A stretch of 64,000 nucleotides of DNA, taken from the NCBI GenBank assembly GCA_947497755.1, contig CANMHT010000001.1, positions 682,001 through 746,000 of the forward strand, given 5' to 3'. The notes under the pieces are model-generated. The model was given only the letters and a program-made list of their open reading frames with translations. It was not told the origin of the DNA and searched no databases. The position numbers and the translations under genes were made by a program. How positions within the stretch are numbered: position 1 is the stretch's first letter; each line of letters opens with the position of its first letter. The DNA comes from an uncultured Polaribacter sp. (GTDB lineage: Bacteria > Bacteroidota > Bacteroidia > Flavobacteriales > Flavobacteriaceae). Shown here one piece after another: positions 43,875 through 54,500 of this stretch.

Positions 43875-43902
43875 TTTCGAAACTCACGAAAACGGTTTCG
43901 TG
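43875..43902. promoter_or_regulatory. LacI-family operator palindrome between susC and the regulator gene
   Basis: CACGAAAACGGTTTCGTG (43885-43902) is symmetric at 16 of 18 positions with a central CG, the pattern of LacI/GalR operators. A smaller palindrome TTTCGAAA (43875-43882) lies beside it. The site is 71 bp from the lacI-type start and about 112 bp from susC, placed to control both divergent genes. Confidence 0.7.
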
Positions 43903-43972
43903 TTGACAACTTTTTTAAAAAAGATTCAAAAAAACAAAAAAAGAGGTCTTAAAATTTACAATTTTGTAAAAT

Positions 43973-44986
43973 ATGAAGCAAAAAATTACCATAAAGACAA
44001 TTGCTAAAGAGTTAGGTGTTTCCACTTCAACAGTTTCTAAGGCTTTAAAAGATAGTCATGAAATTAGTGTTGAGACCAAAGAAAAAATAAAAGCCTTTGC
44101 TGATTATTATCAATACAAACCAAATAATCTTGCTTTGCAATTGCGTAACCAACGTACCAATGTAATTGGTGTAATGCTTCCTAAAATTGTACATCATTTT
44201 TTCTCCACAGTAATCAAAGGAATCGAAGAAGGAGCAAGAGAAAAAGGATATCGTATTATGGTATGTTTTTCTAATGAATCTTATGAGCATGAAGTAGAAA
44301 ATTTAAAAGTATTGTCTAATGGTAGTGTAGATGGATTAATTGTATCTATATCTAATGAAACACTAGAAAATAAGAGTTTTAATCATTTTCATGATTTGAT
44401 TAATGAGGACATTCCTCTAGTAATGTTTGATCGTGTACAAGATGAAATCCTTTGTGACAAAGTGATTGTAGATGATATTGGTGCGGGTTATAAAGCTACT
44501 AAACATTTGATACAAACAGGATGTCAAAATATAGCTATTTTAACTACTCCAAAGCATGTAATTGTTGGAGAACATAGAAAACAAGGCTATGAAAAGGCTT
44601 TAAAAGAAAATGGACTTAAGGTCAATTATAAATTGATAAAAGAGCTTGATGAAAGCAAAGATATTGATGCTCAAATTGCTTCTGTATTTGAAGAGTCAAT
44701 AGATGCTGTTTTTGCTGTTAACGAAATTTATGCAGCCAAAGCTATTAAAATAGCTAAAGAAAAAGGAATCAAGATTCCAGAAGAATTATCGGTAGTTGGT
44801 TTTACCGACGGACTCATTTCTGAGTATTCTTCGCCTTCTATAACAGCCATTGTACAGCACGGTAATATTATGGGAAAACAGGCTGTTGAAATGCTCATTG
44901 AACGTATCGAAAATGAAAATCAAAAGTTGCCACCAAGAGTAAAAGTGATTTCTAGTAATTTACATTTAAGAGAGTCGAGTAGATAA
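43973..44986 (+). CDS. LacI/GalR-family transcriptional regulator of the starch locus
   Basis: The 337-residue protein has a LacI helix-turn-helix (TIKTIAKELGVSTSTVSKAL, about residues 4-24), a hinge helix (YKPNNLALQLRNQ) and a periplasmic-binding-protein-like effector domain (NVIGVMLPKIVHHFFSTVIKG, SVVGFTDGLISEYSSPSIT). It probably senses maltose or a related sugar and binds the palindrome upstream of its own gene and susC. Bacteroides starch loci instead use the membrane sensor SusR. LacI-type control of maltodextrin loci in flavobacteria is consistent with this context but inferred. Confidence 0.9.
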   Translation: MKQKITIKTIAKELGVSTSTVSKALKDSHEISVETKEKIKAFADYYQYKPNNLALQLRNQRTNVIGVMLPKIVHHFFSTVIKGIEEGAREKGYRIMVCFSNESYEHEVENLKVLSNGSVDGLIVSISNETLENKSFNHFHDLINEDIPLVMFDRVQDEILCDKVIVDDIGAGYKATKHLIQTGCQNIAILTTPKHVIVGEHRKQGYEKALKENGLKVNYKLIKELDESKDIDAQIASVFEESIDAVFAVNEIYAAKAIKIAKEKGIKIPEELSVVGFTDGLISEYSSPSITAIVQHGNIMGKQAVEMLIERIENENQKLPPRVKVISSNLHLRESSR

Positions 44987-45077
44987 TTTTTTAGTTCTTC
45001 AATTAAAAAAAAATTATATCTTTACCGCAATTATTAACAGATTTATCAATAAATTTTCATTCCACACACGTAAAATT

Positions 45078-45122
45078 GATAAGTCTAAACGCTTATCGTA
45101 GTATTAACTAAATAATTACGAT
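45078..45122 (+). promoter_or_regulatory. Nested inverted repeats in the leader of the sugar-transporter gene
   Basis: GATAAG (45078-45083) pairs with CTTATC (45092-45097). A second pair, ATCGTA (45095-45100) and TACGAT (45117-45122), ends one base before the ATG. The arms overlap, so the two hairpins are mutually exclusive. A TATCTTTA box at 45017-45024 could be the -7 element. A role in translation control or as a regulator site is tentative. Confidence 0.3.
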
Positions 45123-45123
45123 A

Positions 45124-46497
45124 ATGAACAAGCGTAAGTTAAGTTTCTGGCAAATCTGGAACATGAGTTTTGGGTTTCTAGGAATACAGTTCGGGTTCGC
45201 CTTACAAGGTGGATTTATGTCAAGAATTTTTCAAACACTAGGAGCAGGTAAAGAAGATATTCCTTTTTTATGGGTTGCTGCACCTTTAACAGGATTGCTA
45301 GTACAACCAATCATAGGTTATCTAAGTGATAGAACTTGGAGTACAAAATGGGGTAGAAGAAGACCATATTTTTTAATAGGTGCTGTTTTAAGTTCTCTAG
45401 CTTTATTTTTTATGCCTTATTCTTCTGCTTTATGGATGGCAGCAGGATTCTTATGGATTTTAGATGCTTCTATTAATATTTCTATGGAGCCTTTTAGAGC
45501 CTTGGTAGCAGATAAATTACCAGAATCTCAAAGATCTTATGGATTTGTAGTACAAACACTCATTATTGGTATTGGAACATGGATTGCAAGTAATTTACCA
45601 TGGATGGTTTCTGAATTAGGAGTTAGTAACTCAGCAGCGTCTGGTGTAATACCTATGTCTGTAAAAGTAGCTTTTAGTATTGGAGCTTTTGTGTTTTTAG
45701 CAAGTATTTTATATACCGTTTTTACTACAGAAGAATATCCTCCAGAAGATATGGAAGAGTTTGAAAAAGAAAGGGCAAAAAAGAACAATTTCATTCCAGA
45801 TATTCTTAATAATATTGGAAGCATGCCATTAACAATGAAAAAATTAGGAGTTATACAATTCTTTTCTTGGTTTGCTTTTTTTACTATGTGGAGTATGGCA
45901 AATCCAGCTTTAACAGAACATGTTTATAAAACTCCGGCGCCTGTAAAATCAGAATATAATATGTCTGATGTAGCACAAGCAGAAGCTTTTAATACAGCAA
46001 ATACAAAATTTCAAGAATCATCTAACCTTGTAGGTTCTGCAATGGGAGTTTATGGATTGTCTTCAATGGCATTTGCTTTACTATTAACATTTTATACTTC
46101 AAAAAGAAGAATCAATAGAAAGTTGGTTCATATGTTTTCCTTAATTCTTGGTGGGTTAGGTTTCTTATATATGAATATCACTTCGCCAGAAAACTTAAAA
46201 TATAGTTTTGTTCTTATCGGTTTTGCATGGGGTAGTATTTTATCTATGCCATATGCAATGTTATCCAGTTCTGTAGATCCTAAAAAAATGGGAGTAATAA
46301 TGGGAATCTTCAATATGTTTATTGTGATTCCACAAATTATTGCTGCTTTAGGAGGTATCAATTTTATCTCAAGTTTATTAGGAGAAGAAGCAATTAATGC
46401 CATGACAGTAGCTGGAATAAGTTTAATTATTGCTGGAGTTTGTAACCTATTAATTACAAATAAAAATGCAATTACATACCAAGCAGAAGAACTATAG
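45124..46497 (+). CDS. SLC45-like MFS sugar (maltose) transporter
   Basis: The 457-residue membrane protein shows about twelve hydrophobic spans and the GPH/SLC45-type MFS signature after span 2-3: PIIGYLSDRTWSTKWGRRRPY. It also has the conserved opening LSFWQIWNMSFGFLGIQFGFALQ. Position directly before pgmB and the GH65 phosphorylase (2 bp gap) supports import of maltose or maltodextrins across the inner membrane by proton symport. Specificity is inferred from context. Confidence 0.9.
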   Translation: MNKRKLSFWQIWNMSFGFLGIQFGFALQGGFMSRIFQTLGAGKEDIPFLWVAAPLTGLLVQPIIGYLSDRTWSTKWGRRRPYFLIGAVLSSLALFFMPYSSALWMAAGFLWILDASINISMEPFRALVADKLPESQRSYGFVVQTLIIGIGTWIASNLPWMVSELGVSNSAASGVIPMSVKVAFSIGAFVFLASILYTVFTTEEYPPEDMEEFEKERAKKNNFIPDILNNIGSMPLTMKKLGVIQFFSWFAFFTMWSMANPALTEHVYKTPAPVKSEYNMSDVAQAEAFNTANTKFQESSNLVGSAMGVYGLSSMAFALLLTFYTSKRRINRKLVHMFSLILGGLGFLYMNITSPENLKYSFVLIGFAWGSILSMPYAMLSSSVDPKKMGVIMGIFNMFIVIPQIIAALGGINFISSLLGEEAINAMTVAGISLIIAGVCNLLITNKNAITYQAEEL

Positions 46498-46499
46498 AA

Positions 46500-47156
46500 A
46501 TGAGTAAAAAAGGATTCATATTTGACCTTGATGGGGTGATTGTTGATACCGCTAAGTATCACTTTTTAGCCTGGAAAAAATTAGCAAATGAGATTGGAAT
46601 AGATTTTTCAATTGAACAAAATGAACAATTAAAAGGAGTAAGCAGAGTAAAATCTTTAGAGAAGATTTTGGCTTGGGGAAACAAAGAGGTTTCACAAGAT
46701 AAGTTTATGGAATTAATGGCAAAGAAGAATACAGATTATTTAGACTTTATTGCTTCAATGAAAGAAGATGAAATTCTTCCTGATGTTCCAAAAGTTTTAA
46801 ACCATTTAATTGATAAAAATCAAGCAATAGCTTTAGGTTCTGCAAGTAAAAATGCTAGAAACATATTACGAAAAGTAAACTTAATTGAGCAATTTGAAGT
46901 AATTGTTGATGGTAATGATGTTACCAAAGCAAAACCAGATCCTGAAGTGTTTTTAAATGCTGCAAATTCTTTAAAAATAAAAGCAAAAGATTGTATTGTT
47001 TTTGAAGATTCTGTTGCTGGGGTTCAAGCAGCAAACAAAGCAAATATGGTGTCTATTGGTATTGGAGAAAAAGACGTATTGCACGAAGCAAGCTATGTTT
47101 TTAAAGATTTTACAGAAATATCAGTAGCATTTATTGAAAAATTAATAAACGAATAA
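46500..47156 (+). CDS. pgmB: Beta-phosphoglucomutase
   Basis: The 218-residue HAD-superfamily enzyme contains the nucleophile motif FDLDGVIVDTAKYHFLAWKKLA (Asp about 9 and acid/base Asp 11), the cap motif LKGVSRVKSLEKIL, ALGSASKNARNIL and KAKPDPEVFLNAA with FEDSVAGVQAA. It converts beta-glucose-1-phosphate into glucose-6-phosphate. It sits between the transporter and the GH65 phosphorylase, which would supply its substrate. Confidence 0.95.
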   Translation: MSKKGFIFDLDGVIVDTAKYHFLAWKKLANEIGIDFSIEQNEQLKGVSRVKSLEKILAWGNKEVSQDKFMELMAKKNTDYLDFIASMKEDEILPDVPKVLNHLIDKNQAIALGSASKNARNILRKVNLIEQFEVIVDGNDVTKAKPDPEVFLNAANSLKIKAKDCIVFEDSVAGVQAANKANMVSIGIGEKDVLHEASYVFKDFTEISVAFIEKLINE

Positions 47157-47188
47157 AAACTCGAAAGAGTCTAAAAATATAATCAACA

Positions 47189-49495
47189 ATGAATTTAGAT
47201 TATATAATACCAAATGAGTGGAGTATTATAGAAGAAGGTTTCGACGCTTCTAAAATAACATCTTCAGAAAGTCTTTTTAGTATTGGTAATGGTGCCATGG
47301 GGCAACGTGCTAATTTTGAAGAAGATTATTCAGCAGCTACTTTTCAAGGTAGTTATATTGCTGGTGTATATTATCCAGATAAAACAAGAGTAGGATGGTG
47401 GAAAAATGGCTATCCAGAATATTTTGCCAAAGTGTTAAATGCTCCAAGTTGGATAGGAATTCATGTTACAATTAATAATGAAGTATTTGATTTAAACACA
47501 TGTACTGAAGTAAATGAGTTTCGAAGAGAATTGAATATGAAAAAAGGTTGGTTATCTAGAAGTTTTGTAGCCACCTTAAAAAATGGTGTAACAATAAAAG
47601 TAGTTTCTAAACGATTCTTAAGTTTAGATATTGAAGAATTAGGAGCGATAGAATATTCAATTACACCAATAAACACTGAAGCATCTATTAGTTATCAACC
47701 ATATATAGATGCTGGTATTACGAATGAAGACAGCAATTGGGATGACCAATTTTGGAGCACTACAGAGGTGTTGCATCAAGAAGAAAAGGCATTTATAAAA
47801 TCTCATACAATGAAAACTAATTTTCACGTATGTACTTTTATGGAGTCGCATTTTACAATTGGTAACAAATCGGTAAATCTTACGCCAAAGGTTATTTCAT
47901 CAGAAAATAAAATCGGAATTGAGTATACTGCAAATATTCAAAAAAATGAACCTTTTACTATTTATAAATACGGAGGTTATATTGTAGATAGAAATCAGCC
48001 AAAAGAAGAACTAGTTACTAAAGCTAAAAAGGTTTTAGATACAGCAAGTAAACAAGGTTTTTCTGTTTTATTAGAAAAACATCAAGAAGCTTGGGCTAAC
48101 ATATGGGAAATGGCAGATATTAGTATTGAAGGTGATGTAAAAGCTCAACAAGGAATCCGATTTAATATTTTCCATTTAAATCAAACATATTTGGGTACTG
48201 ATGCGAAACTTAATATAGGTCCAAAAGGTTTTACAGGAGAAAAATATGGAGGAAGTACTTATTGGGATACAGAAGCTTATTGTATTCCGTTTTACATGGC
48301 TACTAAAGACCAAAAAGTAGCACGAACTTTATTAGAATATAGGTACGAACATTTAGAAAAAGCTATTGAAAATGCGGCAAAGTTAGGATTTAAAAATGGA
48401 GCTGCTTTATATCCAATGGTTACGATGAATGGTGAAGAGTGTCATAACGAATGGGAAATTACTTTTGAAGAGATTCATAGAAATGGAGCCATCGCTTTTG
48501 CTATATACAACTATTACAGATATACCAACGATTACTCATATATTCCAGAAAAAGGCTTAGAAGTTTTAATTGGAATTGCTCGTTTTTGGCAACAAAGAGC
48601 AACCTATTCTACTGCTAAAAAGAAATATGTAATTCTAGGAGTAACTGGACCAAATGAATATGAGAATAACATCAATAACAATTGGTATACAAATTATATT
48701 GCGCAATGGTGTATCAATTTTGCATTAGAAAATATTGATAAAGTAAAAGCAGAGTATCATAATGATTACCTTAGAATAAAAGATAAAGCACAGTTTAGCT
48801 CAGAAGAATTGTCTCAATGGAAAGAAGTGGCAGAGAACATGTTTTTTCCTTTTTCAGAAGAGCATCAAGTATTTTTACAACAAGATGGTTTTTTAGATAA
48901 AGAATTGGTTACAGTAAGCGATTTAGATGCTTCTCAACGTCCTATAAACCAACATTGGTCTTGGGATCGAATTTTAAGATCTCCTTATATAAAACAAGCC
49001 GATGTGCTACAAGGATTCTATTTCTTTGAAAGTGATTTTACTACTTCTCAGTTGAAAAAGCATTATGATTTTTATGAGCCTTTTACGGTTCATGAAAGTT
49101 CATTATCTCCTTGTGTACATAGTATTATTGCTGCAAAACTGGATAAAATGGATAAGGCTTATGAGTTTTATCTAAGAACTTCTCGATTAGATTTAGATGA
49201 TTATAATCATGAAGTACATGAAGGATTACACATTACTTCTATGGCAGGAACATGGATGAGTATTGTTGAAGGATTTGGAGGAATGCGAATTAAAAACAAT
49301 ACATTAAGCTTTGAGCCAAAAATTCCGACTCAATGGAAATCCTATTCATTTAAAATTAATTTTAGAGAGCAAATAGTTAAGGTTACGGTAAGTAAAGAAA
49401 AGGTTAATATTGAATTAGATGGCACAAAAGAACTAAAGATTTTAGTGAATGATAAAGAAACACTGATTACCCCTAATAGTTTTATTGTAGTGTAA
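47189..49495 (+). CDS. GH65 maltose phosphorylase
   Basis: The 768-residue cytoplasmic enzyme (no signal peptide) has the GH65 layout: N-terminal beta-sandwich (SLFSIGNGAMGQRANFEEDY), linker and alpha/alpha barrel. The general-acid region is at about 414-428 (NGEECHNEWEITFEEIHRNG), and the phosphate-binding part is near TSMAGTWMSIVEGFGG. It splits maltose with phosphate into glucose and beta-glucose-1-phosphate. Kojibiose or trehalose phosphorylase activity cannot be excluded from sequence alone, but the starch locus and pgmB favour maltose. A terminator follows. Confidence 0.93.
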   Translation: MNLDYIIPNEWSIIEEGFDASKITSSESLFSIGNGAMGQRANFEEDYSAATFQGSYIAGVYYPDKTRVGWWKNGYPEYFAKVLNAPSWIGIHVTINNEVFDLNTCTEVNEFRRELNMKKGWLSRSFVATLKNGVTIKVVSKRFLSLDIEELGAIEYSITPINTEASISYQPYIDAGITNEDSNWDDQFWSTTEVLHQEEKAFIKSHTMKTNFHVCTFMESHFTIGNKSVNLTPKVISSENKIGIEYTANIQKNEPFTIYKYGGYIVDRNQPKEELVTKAKKVLDTASKQGFSVLLEKHQEAWANIWEMADISIEGDVKAQQGIRFNIFHLNQTYLGTDAKLNIGPKGFTGEKYGGSTYWDTEAYCIPFYMATKDQKVARTLLEYRYEHLEKAIENAAKLGFKNGAALYPMVTMNGEECHNEWEITFEEIHRNGAIAFAIYNYYRYTNDYSYIPEKGLEVLIGIARFWQQRATYSTAKKKYVILGVTGPNEYENNINNNWYTNYIAQWCINFALENIDKVKAEYHNDYLRIKDKAQFSSEELSQWKEVAENMFFPFSEEHQVFLQQDGFLDKELVTVSDLDASQRPINQHWSWDRILRSPYIKQADVLQGFYFFESDFTTSQLKKHYDFYEPFTVHESSLSPCVHSIIAAKLDKMDKAYEFYLRTSRLDLDDYNHEVHEGLHITSMAGTWMSIVEGFGGMRIKNNTLSFEPKIPTQWKSYSFKINFREQIVKVTVSKEKVNIELDGTKELKILVNDKETLITPNSFIVV

Positions 49496-49500
49496 TTATA

Positions 49501-49529
49501 AAAGCCTCACAAGCTTTGTGGGGCTTTTT
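49501..49529 (+). terminator. Rho-independent terminator after the GH65 gene
   Basis: AAAGCCTCAC / GTGGGGCTTT (one G-T pair) with a 7-nt loop, followed by T residues. It separates transporter-pgmB-GH65 from the downstream glycosidase genes, suggesting that these have their own promoter or partial read-through. Confidence 0.75.
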
Positions 49530-49565
49530 CTTAAATCTTAGATATAAATATAAAATTAGCATGTA

Positions 49566-51515
49566 ATGAGAATTTTTAAATTGATAATCGTTTTAACCCT
49601 TTTTATTTCTTGTAAAAAGAACCAAGAGAAAAATGTTGTTACTCAATCAAAACAAAATGTTTCAAATACCTATCTTGAGCGAGTAGAACCTCCAAATTGG
49701 TTTATTGGTTTTAAAAATTCACGATTGCAGTTATTGGTAAAAGAAAACGGAATTGGAGCAGCAACTCCAATTATTTCTTATCCAGGAGTTCGTATAACAA
49801 AAGTACATAAAGCTAAAAGCAATAATTATTTATTTATTGATGTAGAAATTGATGCAAATACTCAGCCAGGTACATTTGATATTGTTTTTACTCAAAAAAA
49901 TCAACCAGAAAAAAGACATACTTACGAACTGAAAGCAAGAAAAACATCTGCAACTAATTTTAAAGGTTTTGACAGTTCTGATGCAATTTATTTAATTACT
50001 CCTGATCGTTTTGCGAATGCAGATGCTACCAATGATATCAATACCAAGTTAAAAGAGCAAATCATAGATAGAAGCCATGGCTATAAAAGGCATGGTGGAG
50101 ATATCAAAGGAATTACAAATCATTTAGATTATATAAAAGATTTAGGTTTTACAGCTATTTGGCCAACTCCAGTATTAATTAATGATATGCCAGAAGGTTC
50201 ATATCATGGATACGCAATGACAGATTTCTATAAGGTTGATCCTCGTTTTGGTAGCTTAGAAGAGTATAAAAATCTTTCTAAAGAATTAGCGAAGAGAGGA
50301 ATGAAATTGATAATGGATCAAGTAGCTAATCATTGTGGTTTAGAACACTGGTGGATGAAAGATCTTCCTTTTAAAGATTGGATAAACTACCAAGCTTACT
50401 ACGAAAAAAACAAAGAAAATTGGTCTTGGAAAACAGTAAAAAACTCAAGTCATAGAAGAACTACCAATCAAGATTTATATGCGGCCAATATTGATAGAAA
50501 AGAAAATAATGAGGGTTGGTTTGTTGCAGCAATGCCAGATTTAAACCAACGCAACCCTTTTATGGCAAACTATATTATTCAGAATAGTATTTGGTGGATA
50601 GAAACCTTAGAATTAGGAGGAATAAGGCAAGATACTTATCCATATCCAGATAAAACGTTTATGGCAAATTGGGTTAATGCAATCATGAAAGAATATCCTA
50701 ATTTTTCTATTGTAGGAGAAGAATGGAGTTACAATCCTTTGTTGATTGGTTATTGGCAAAAAGGAGCAAAAAATAAAGACGCTTATCAATCTAATTTAAA
50801 ATCTACCATGGATTTTGCCATGCAACAACATGTAGTAGATGCGTTAAATGAAAAAGAAAGTTGGGACAAAGGTTTGGTGAAAATTTACGAAGGATTGGCA
50901 AATGATTTCCATTATGCTAGTCCAAAAGATATTATGATATTTCCAGACAATCATGATAAAAGCAGAATCTATACTCAGTTAAAAGAGAATGCTGTCCATA
51001 CCAAAATGGCGTTGTCTATGTATGCGGTTTTACCTAGAATATTTCAAATGTATTATGGAACAGAAATTTTAATGGATGATACTGATAATCCAGGAGATCA
51101 TGGTTTAATTAGAACCGATTTTCCAGGTGGATGGGAAGGAGATGCCGTAAATGCATTTACAGGAAAAGGATTGACTAAAGCACAAAAAGACATGCAAGTT
51201 TTTATAAAGACTTTACTCAATTACCGAAAAAATAGTATGGCAATTCAAAAAGGAAAAACCATTCATTTTGCTCCTAAGAATGGCGTATATTTTTTATTTA
51301 GAGTTTTTGAAGAAGAAACGGTTGTCCATATTTTAAATAAAAACGAAGAAGCCATTCTTATTGATTTAAATCGTTTTGAAGAGATGAAATTGACTGGTAA
51401 AGCATTGAAAAATATCTTTACCAATGAACTTATCAATTGGAATGAGTCAATGAAGTTAAAAAGCAAAGGGAGTTTAATATTAACTACAAAATATGATCGT
51501 GAAAAAAAGAATTAG
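49566..51515 (+). CDS. GH13 neopullulanase/cyclomaltodextrinase-like lipoprotein (SusA-like)
   Basis: The 649-residue enzyme has a lipoprotein signal (LTLFISCKKNQE) and an N-terminal cyclomaltodextrinase-type beta domain (about 35-130, PPNWFIGFKNSRLQLLV). The GH13 barrel contains LIMDQVANHCG, nucleophile Asp about 356 in GGIRQDTYPYPDK, acid/base Glu about 385 in IVGEEWS and FPDNHDKSR, and a C-terminal beta domain follows. IRQDTYPY rather than FRxDxxxH is the form I associate with SusA-like neopullulanases. It overlaps the next gene by 23 bp. Confidence 0.92.
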   Translation: MRIFKLIIVLTLFISCKKNQEKNVVTQSKQNVSNTYLERVEPPNWFIGFKNSRLQLLVKENGIGAATPIISYPGVRITKVHKAKSNNYLFIDVEIDANTQPGTFDIVFTQKNQPEKRHTYELKARKTSATNFKGFDSSDAIYLITPDRFANADATNDINTKLKEQIIDRSHGYKRHGGDIKGITNHLDYIKDLGFTAIWPTPVLINDMPEGSYHGYAMTDFYKVDPRFGSLEEYKNLSKELAKRGMKLIMDQVANHCGLEHWWMKDLPFKDWINYQAYYEKNKENWSWKTVKNSSHRRTTNQDLYAANIDRKENNEGWFVAAMPDLNQRNPFMANYIIQNSIWWIETLELGGIRQDTYPYPDKTFMANWVNAIMKEYPNFSIVGEEWSYNPLLIGYWQKGAKNKDAYQSNLKSTMDFAMQQHVVDALNEKESWDKGLVKIYEGLANDFHYASPKDIMIFPDNHDKSRIYTQLKENAVHTKMALSMYAVLPRIFQMYYGTEILMDDTDNPGDHGLIRTDFPGGWEGDAVNAFTGKGLTKAQKDMQVFIKTLLNYRKNSMAIQKGKTIHFAPKNGVYFLFRVFEEETVVHILNKNEEAILIDLNRFEEMKLTGKALKNIFTNELINWNESMKLKSKGSLILTTKYDREKKN

Positions 51516-54500
51516 TGTATTATTTTTATTCTTAACATTTCATTTAACAGCACAAGTAACAATTGTAGTTGATGAATTACCAACGGAAACTCCTAAAAAC
51601 GTTCCAATATTCATATCAGGAAATTTTGAAGGTTGGTCTGGTGGTAAAAAAGAATACCAATTAGAACAAAAAGGCGCATCTTATATGATAAGCCTGCCTA
51701 ATCTTTCTAAAACAATCCTATTTAAATTTACTCAAGGTTCTTGGAAAACAGTAGAATGTGCACAAGACGGGACAAGTATTGATAATAGAAGTTATAAGTT
51801 TAATAAAGCCAATGACACCTTAAGAGTTAAGATCGCTGGTTGGGACCATTTAGCAAGTACAGGAAAAAAATCAACAGCTACTAAAAATGTAAAACTTGTA
51901 TCTGAAACATTTGAAATACCACAGTTACAGAGAAAGCGTAAGGTTCAAATATATTTGCCGCCAGGTTATAATAAGTCAAAAGAAGCGTATCCTGTAATTT
52001 ATATGCACGATGGGCAAAATCTTTTTGATAATGAAACTTCTTTTTCTGGTGAATGGGGAGTAGATGAAACTCTGAATAAATTGTATGAAGAACACAATTT
52101 AAAATTGATTGTTGTTGCTATTGACAATGGTGGTTCAAAACGTTTGGACGAATATTCTCCATGGAAAAACAGCAAATATGGAGGAGGAGAAGGAAATGCT
52201 TATTTGTCATTTATTACCCAAACCTTAAAACCATATATCGATACCAATTATAAAACGTTAAAGGATAAAAAAAATACAGCAATAATAGGTAGCTCAATGG
52301 GAGGATTAATTTCTCATTATGCTGCATTAAAATATCCTACAGTTTTTGGAAAAATAGGAGTGTATTCTCCAGCTTTTTGGTTTGCTCCACAAATTTTTGA
52401 TTACTCTAAAAGCAAGGCAAATTTAAAAGATACTAAAATGTATTTTCTAGCAGGAGGAAAAGAAGGTAGTAATACGACTCGTAATGAAATTAGCCAAACG
52501 GTTAAAGATATGCATACAATGGAGCATGTTTTAAAAGAGCATGGTTTTGTATCAAACAATATTAAAAGTAAGGTTGTTCCTAAAGGAAAACATAACGAAG
52601 AATTATGGAGAAATAATTTTGAAGAAACAATTCAATGGCTGTTTAAAAGCTACTTAAAACCGAGAAAGTTTATCAAGGCTATTAATGCAAATAATCAATT
52701 AAAAATAAAAGTTTCTGACGGAACATATTCGATACAGTTTTATGATGCTGCAATTGTAGAAACTTCATTTCTTCCTTCAGATCAAGAAGATCAACAAAGA
52801 AAACCATCGCATGCAGTAGTATTAGATAAAGCTTACAACAAAATAAATTTTACAGAAAATGATGAAGAAATACTTTTTAAGACCAACGAATTATCTGTTA
52901 AAATAACAAAGCAACCGTTTGCTATTTCTTATTGGTATAAAGGAAAAGAATTGATCTCAGAAAAAAATGGTTATCAAAGAAATGATGATTTTGAAACTCT
53001 TCAATTTGAGCTAAATTCAACCGAAGTATTATATGGTAGTGGAGCAAGAGCTTTGGGAATGAATAGAAGAGGAAATCGTTTACGTTTGTATAATAGAGCA
53101 CATTATGGTTATGAAGAAAAATCTAGTTTAATGAATTTTACCATGCCATTGGTACTTTCTTCAAAACAATATGCAATTCATTTTGACAATGCGCCAATCG
53201 GATATTTAGATTTAGATAGTAAGAAAAATAATACATTAACTTACGAAACTATTTCAGGAAGAAAAACCTATCAGGTAATCGCTGGTAATTCTTGGTTAGA
53301 TTTATTAGATAATTATACGCATTTAACGGGTAAACAACCGATGTTGCCACGTTGGGCATTAGGTAATTTTTCTAGTCGTTTTGGTTACCATTCACAACGA
53401 GAAACGGCATATACGATCCAAAAGTTTAAAGAAGAACAAATCCCTGTTGATGCAGTTATTTTAGACTTGTTTTGGTTTGGAAAAGACGTACAGGGAACAA
53501 TGGGGAATTTAGAAGTTTATAAAGATTCTTTCCCTGATATGAAAAAAATGGTTAGCGACTTTAAAAAGCAAGGCGTAAAAACAATTTTAATTACTGAGCC
53601 ATTTGTATTATCGACCTCAAAAAAATGGAAAGAAGCTGTTCAAAAAGACATTCTAGCTAAAGATTCTGTTGGTAAGCCAGCACAGTTTGATTTTTATTTT
53701 GGAAATACAGGAATTATAGATATTCATAAACCAACAGGAAAAAGTTGGTTTTGGAATATTTATAAAGAGATTAAAAATTTAGGAGTTGCAGGTTTTTGGG
53801 GGGATCTAGGTGAACCAGAAATGCATCCTTCTTGGGTACAACATGCAACAGGTTCTGCCAATGAAATTCATAATATTTACGGACATGATTGGGCTGGTTT
53901 AATTTACAAAGGTTATCAAAAAGAATATGCAAATGAACGTCCATTTATTTTGATGAGAGCTGGATATTCTGGTTCTCAGAGATTTGGAATGGTTCCTTGG
54001 TCTGGAGATGTTAATAGATCTTGGGGAGGTTTGCAAAGTCAACCAGAGATTTCATTACAAATGGGTATTCAAGGGATGGCTTATATGCATTCAGATTTAG
54101 GAGGTTTTGCTGGAGCAAACTTAAACGACGAATTGTATGTTAGATGGTTGCAATATGGTGTATTTCAACCAATTTTTAGACCTCATGCACAAGAAGAAGT
54201 TCCTAGTGAGCCCGTATTTCGTTCAGATAAAGCAAAACGTTTGGCAAAAACAGCTATTGAGTTAAGATATGGTTTATTGCCCTATAATTATCAGTTGGTT
54301 TTTGAAAACAATCAATCTGCTAAACCATTAATGCGCCCATTGTTTTTTGAGGATGCTACTTTAAAAACAATAGCAACTTCGTATTTATGGGGGAATGATT
54401 TTTTAATTAGTCCAGTTTTATCTTCTAAAATCAAAAAGCAACAAGTACATTTTCCAAATAACACGGTTTGGTTCGATTTTTATTCTGATAAAAGAATTGC

